Below are positions 60,892 to 64,000 of a stretch of 64,000 nt of DNA, one piece after another; within the stretch, counting starts at the first letter, position 1; each line of letters starts with the position of its first letter. Source of the stretch: Chlorogloeopsis fritschii PCC 6912 (GTDB taxonomy: Bacteria > Cyanobacteriota > Cyanobacteriia > Cyanobacteriales > Nostocaceae); the NCBI RefSeq assembly GCF_000317285.1, contig NZ_AJLN01000061.1:1-64000 (forward strand), in the 5' to 3' direction. The notes under the pieces were generated by a model. The model was not told where the DNA came from. It saw only the letters and a program-made list of their open reading frames with translations, and did not search any database. A program made the translations under genes and the position numbers.

Positions 60892-62754
60892 ATGGCTCAA
60901 TTCTTGCTTGAAACTGTTTGGCTGGTGCCTTGTTACGCTTTAATTGGTGGATTGCTTGCTGTACCTTGGTCGCCGGGAATTATTCGCCGCACCGGGCCAA
61001 GACCTGCGGGTTATGTCAATTTAATCATGACATTTTTCGCGTTACTGCATTCTACATTGGCATTTCAAGCCGCGTGGAGTCAGCCACCTTATGAAGTGTC
61101 CATACCTTGGTTGAGTGTTGCTGGTTTAAACCTCTCTATCGATTTAGAAATTTCCTCGGTAAGTGTAGGTGCAATGGTGGTGATTGCTGGCTTGAATTTG
61201 CTGGCACAGATTTTCGCCATTGGCTACATGGAAATGGATTGGGGTTGGGCGCGTTTTTATTCTCTGCTGGGTTTATTTGAAGCAGGATTGTGTGCTTTAG
61301 CCCTTTGCAACAACTTATTCTTTAGCTATGTAATTCTGGAAATCCTGACTTTAGGAACCTACTTGTTAGTCGGGCTGTGGTTTAGCCAGCCTTTGGTAGT
61401 TACTGGTGCTAGAGATGCCTTCTTAACTAAACGCGTAGGCGACTTATTTCTGCTGATGGGGGTACTGGCAATATGGCCTTTAGCTGGAACTTGGAATTAT
61501 ACCGAATTAGCTAATTGGGCGGCGACTGCCAATGTTAACCCCACACTCATGGCACTGGTTGGTTTGGCACTAATTGCCGGGCCGATGGGCAAATGCGCTC
61601 AATTTCCCCTACATTTGTGGTTAGATGAGGCCATGGAAGGGCCTGTTCCCAGTACGATTTTGCGGAACTCGGTGGTAGTTGCGAGTGGTGCTTGGGTATT
61701 GATTAAGCTACAACCTGTTTTGAGTCTGTCGCCGTTTGCCTCTAGCGCAATGGTAACTATTGGTGCAGTCACGGCGCTTGGTGGTTCAATAATTGCGATC
61801 GCTCAAATTGATATTAAACGCTGCTTATCCTATTCAGTAAGCACCTATATGGGTTTGGTGTTTATTGCTGTAGGCACTCAGCAAGATGAAGCCGCGCTGT
61901 TGTTGGTACTTACCCACGCCCTCTCGTCAGCATTGTTGGTAATGAGTACTGGTGGAATTATCTGGAACAGTATTACTCAAAATGTTACCCAACTAGGTGG
62001 GTTGTGGTCGCGCCGTCCGATGTCAGGGCTTGCCTATATAATTGGAACTCTGGGATTAATTGGTTTTCCACCATTAGGAAGCTTTTGGGCATTGTTGAAA
62101 TTAGCTTCAGGGCTGTGGGAAATAAAACCTTGGCTAGTAGGAGTGGTAATTGCAGTCAACGTTTTAACAGCCTTTAGTTTAACAAGGGAATTCTGCTTGA
62201 TTTTTGGTGGTAAACCCAAGCCAATGAGCGAGCGATCGCCAGAAGTTCACTGGCCTATGGCTCTACCCATGATGATTTTATTGGGTTTTGTTCTACATCT
62301 GCCTTTGGTGTTGCAAAGTTTATCACTTCTACCCAGTTGGGCAAGTCTAAATAAAGATGTAGCTTTACTACTGATGTGGTCGAGTATTTTTGGTTGCAGC
62401 ATCAGTTGTGTAGTTTATCTCAGCAATATTATTCCCAAACCAATTCGCCTACCTTGGCAGCCTTTACAAGATTTGATTGCCTACGATTTTTACACTCCAA
62501 AACTCTATCGGATGAGCATAGTTTTGAGTGTTGACCTGCTTTCTAAATTAGCCGATATTGTTGACCGCTTTGTAGTCGATGGCATCGTTAATTTAGTTGG
62601 TTTGGCTTCTATTGGTGGTGGTGAAACTCTCAAGTATATTACCTCCGGGCAAACTCAATTTTATGCTTTCACAGTACTGCTTGGAGTTGGTATTCTAGGA
62701 ATGTTTGTTACTTGGCCATTCTGGGGAAATCAGTTTTTGGAATTGATGTTTTAG
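60892..62754 (+). CDS. ndhF: NDH-1 subunit NdhF (CO2-uptake type, F3/F4)
   Basis: A 620-residue antiporter-like subunit of the cyanobacterial NDH-1 complex in the thylakoid membrane, with about 16 membrane spans. The conserved charged and polar residues of the family are visible: the Lys in TKRVGD, GPMGKCAQFPLHLWLDEAMEGPVPSTI, HALSSALLV and IIRRTGPRPAGYVN. The sequence style and the neighbours (carbonic anhydrase, ndhD) point to the specialised NdhF3/NdhF4 forms found in NDH-1MS, the CO2-hydrating complex with CupA or CupB, rather than the respiratory NdhF1. F3 and F4 cannot be told apart here; the cup gene would lie beyond the window. The ATG at 60892 is preferred; the GTG at 60838 would add an atypical leader. 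Confidence 0.88.
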   Translation: MAQFLLETVWLVPCYALIGGLLAVPWSPGIIRRTGPRPAGYVNLIMTFFALLHSTLAFQAAWSQPPYEVSIPWLSVAGLNLSIDLEISSVSVGAMVVIAGLNLLAQIFAIGYMEMDWGWARFYSLLGLFEAGLCALALCNNLFFSYVILEILTLGTYLLVGLWFSQPLVVTGARDAFLTKRVGDLFLLMGVLAIWPLAGTWNYTELANWAATANVNPTLMALVGLALIAGPMGKCAQFPLHLWLDEAMEGPVPSTILRNSVVVASGAWVLIKLQPVLSLSPFASSAMVTIGAVTALGGSIIAIAQIDIKRCLSYSVSTYMGLVFIAVGTQQDEAALLLVLTHALSSALLVMSTGGIIWNSITQNVTQLGGLWSRRPMSGLAYIIGTLGLIGFPPLGSFWALLKLASGLWEIKPWLVGVVIAVNVLTAFSLTREFCLIFGGKPKPMSERSPEVHWPMALPMMILLGFVLHLPLVLQSLSLLPSWASLNKDVALLLMWSSIFGCSISCVVYLSNIIPKPIRLPWQPLQDLIAYDFYTPKLYRMSIVLSVDLLSKLADIVDRFVVDGIVNLVGLASIGGGETLKYITSGQTQFYAFTVLLGVGILGMFVTWPFWGNQFLELMF

Positions 62755-62840
62755 TTTGGCTAATAGCTAATGGCTAATGGCTAACCACGATTAACAATTA
62801 ACAATTTGTCTGTCAGTTTTTAAAGTCTCAGGAGAATAGT

Positions 62841-63539
62841 GTGAACAGATTTGTTTCAAGAAGAAACTTACTGAAATTAGGAGCAGGAGCAGTAGGTACA
62901 GGTGTTGTAACTGCAGGATTAGGCTCTCAGTTAGTTTCTTCGCCCAAAGTACTTGCCGAAAAAAAGGATATTTCTCCTGAGCAAGCACTGCAAGAACTCA
63001 TAGAGGGTAATAACCGATTTGTAAAAAGAAAACGGAAAAATCCCGATCATTATACACGGCTGGTAGAAGTGGCTAAATCTCAAAAACCATTTGCTTCTAT
63101 TCTTGGTTGTGCAGATTCACGGGTGCCTGCCGAGATTGTCTTCGACCAAGGATTTGGAGATTTATTTGTATGTCGTGTAGCCGGTAATATTGCAATACCA
63201 GAAGAAATTGGCAGTTTAGAATTTGGCAGCTTAGTATTAGGTTCAAAAGTGATTATGGTATTGGGGCATGAAAGATGTGGTGCGGTAGATGCCACAATCA
63301 AAGGTGCTCAAGTACCAGGTCAAATTGCTAGTTTACTGGAAGCTATAAAACCTGGCATAGAAAAAGCAAAAAACCTCCCTGGAGATAAGTTAGAGAATTG
63401 TTGTAAAGCCAACGTTTTAGCACAAGTAGAAAAATTAAAAAAATCTCCAGTAATTTCTCAATTAATTGCAGATAAAAAGCTGGTAGTTGTTGGCGGTTAT
63501 TATGATTTAGATACTGGTAAAGTCACAATGCTTAGTTAG
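62841..63539 (+). CDS. Tat-exported beta-carbonic anhydrase (EcaB-like)
   Basis: A 232-residue beta-class carbonic anhydrase that interconverts CO2 and bicarbonate. The zinc ligands are Cys in LGCADSR, with the Asp-Arg dyad beside it, and His and Cys in LGHERCGAVDA. The N-terminus FVSRRNLLKLGAGAVGTGVV is a twin-arginine signal peptide, so the enzyme acts across the cytoplasmic or thylakoid membrane. The GTG start at 62841 has an AGGAGA site 8 bases before it. It lies between ndhF and ndhD, 86 bases after one and 49 before the other. In Synechocystis the exported beta-enzyme EcaB has been linked to the NDH-1 CO2-uptake complexes through CupA and CupB, which fits this placement. Confidence 0.9.
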   Translation: MNRFVSRRNLLKLGAGAVGTGVVTAGLGSQLVSSPKVLAEKKDISPEQALQELIEGNNRFVKRKRKNPDHYTRLVEVAKSQKPFASILGCADSRVPAEIVFDQGFGDLFVCRVAGNIAIPEEIGSLEFGSLVLGSKVIMVLGHERCGAVDATIKGAQVPGQIASLLEAIKPGIEKAKNLPGDKLENCCKANVLAQVEKLKKSPVISQLIADKKLVVVGGYYDLDTGKVTMLS

Positions 63540-63588
63540 TTTTAGATAAAAAATAGAGTAATACACACTTTAAAATCCTCACTTAACT

Positions 63589-64000
63589 ATGCTCAGTGTT
63601 TTGATTTGGCTCCCAATTATTACTGCTGCTTTTATAGCATTATTACCTAGCAATATTCCTGCCAATCGCATCCGTTTAGGAGCATTAACTCTGGCTGGGA
63701 TAGTTCTTCTGTGGAATCTTTTCATTCTCTTCAAATTTGATATCAACAATCCAGGGATGCAATTACAAGAGTATCTACCCTGGAACGAAACTCTTGGTTT
63801 AAGTTATCAACTTGGAGTTGATGGAATTTCCATCTTAATGCTGATTCTAAATAGCTTGCTTACGTGGATTGCTATTTACAGCAGCAGTCAGCAAATAGAA
63901 CGTCCCCGACTTTTTTATTCCCTAATTTTATTAGTGAGTGGTGGAGTTGCGGGTGCATTTCTGGCAGAGAATTTACTACTGTTCTTCCTGTTCTACGAAC
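63589..64000 (+). CDS. ndhD: NDH-1 subunit NdhD (partial, cut by window end)
   Basis: The open frame from the ATG at 63589 runs through the end of the window and so lacks its 3' part. Its 137 residues begin MLSVLIWLPIITAAFIALLP and include WNETLGLSYQLGVDGISIL and ENLLLFFLFYE, the characteristic N-terminal part of NdhD/NuoM proteins, with the conserved Glu of the first half-channel in the last motif. Three to four membrane spans are visible. Together with ndhF and the carbonic anhydrase it forms the start of an ndhF-ca-ndhD cluster of the CO2-uptake type. A cupA or cupB gene would be expected next. Confidence 0.87.
   Translation, partial: MLSVLIWLPIITAAFIALLPSNIPANRIRLGALTLAGIVLLWNLFILFKFDINNPGMQLQEYLPWNETLGLSYQLGVDGISILMLILNSLLTWIAIYSSSQQIERPRLFYSLILLVSGGVAGAFLAENLLLFFLFYE

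Overview
The window reads as a chromosomal stretch of a filamentous, probably heterocyst-forming cyanobacterium (order Nostocales). The evidence is the very frequent palindrome GCGATCGC (HIP1), a base composition near 40% GC, short tandem heptamers, many small palindromic interspersed elements, and gene families typical of this group: a XisH/XisI pair, a bifunctional arginine-guanidine-removing enzyme (AgrE/ArgZ), CruP, AMIN-domain TonB receptors, a cyanobacteriochrome-like GAF protein, and an NdhF/NdhD pair of the CO2-uptake type. No tRNA, rRNA or CRISPR array was recognised, and the species cannot be named from the sequence alone.

Layout. 1-8.1 kb: the 3' part of a ComM/YifB ATPase, a Tat-exported PhoX-type phosphatase behind a likely Pho box, a short-chain dehydrogenase, and an OmpR-type response regulator with its sensor kinase. 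8.1-16.8 kb: a defence-type island with an Eco57I-type adenine methyltransferase and a large PLD-nuclease/SNF2-helicase protein. Between these two lie a Uma2 nuclease-like gene, a decayed antitoxin/PIN-toxin pair and a coiled-coil gene. 16.8-31.8 kb: an LpxB-like glycosyltransferase, a Ser/Thr kinase, an amidohydrolase, then small-molecule and redox genes (GFA protein, GMC oxidoreductase, cupin, SnoaL-like protein, GST, VOC protein), a frameshifted HigA-like antitoxin and two unusual hypothetical proteins. 31.8-41.6 kb: pyrG, a cell-wall amidase, xisH/xisI, a nuclease remnant, agrE and an acetyltransferase. 41.6-50 kb: a HAD-ATPase pseudogene, a tightly coupled GTPase/WD40 gene pair, a stand-alone GAF protein with both cysteines of a DXCF cyanobacteriochrome, an RNase D-like exonuclease, and TPR and HEAT repeat proteins. 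50-56.2 kb: a siderophore-uptake locus (AraC/PchR-type regulator, TonB receptor, binding lipoprotein) with the corpse of a second binding protein at its upstream edge and an Rpn-like nuclease gene inside it. 56.4-64 kb: CruP, small hypothetical genes, and ndhF, a Tat-exported beta-carbonic anhydrase and ndhD.

Three loci deserve most attention. The first is the methyltransferase plus PLD-helicase pair, which looks like an ATP-dependent restriction system. The second is the GTPase/WD40 pair, which resembles predicted NTP-dependent conflict systems. The third is the single-domain GAF protein, whose DNCF and CH cysteines are 28 residues apart, as in DXCF bilin photoreceptors. Gene decay is frequent: two toxin-antitoxin genes are frameshifted, and two other genes (HAD-ATPase, siderophore-binding protein) have lost their middles. 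The intergenic DNA holds several distinct families of inverted-repeat elements and three arrays of 21-bp tandem repeats. Two of these arrays are the same repeat in opposite orientations, about 13 kb apart.
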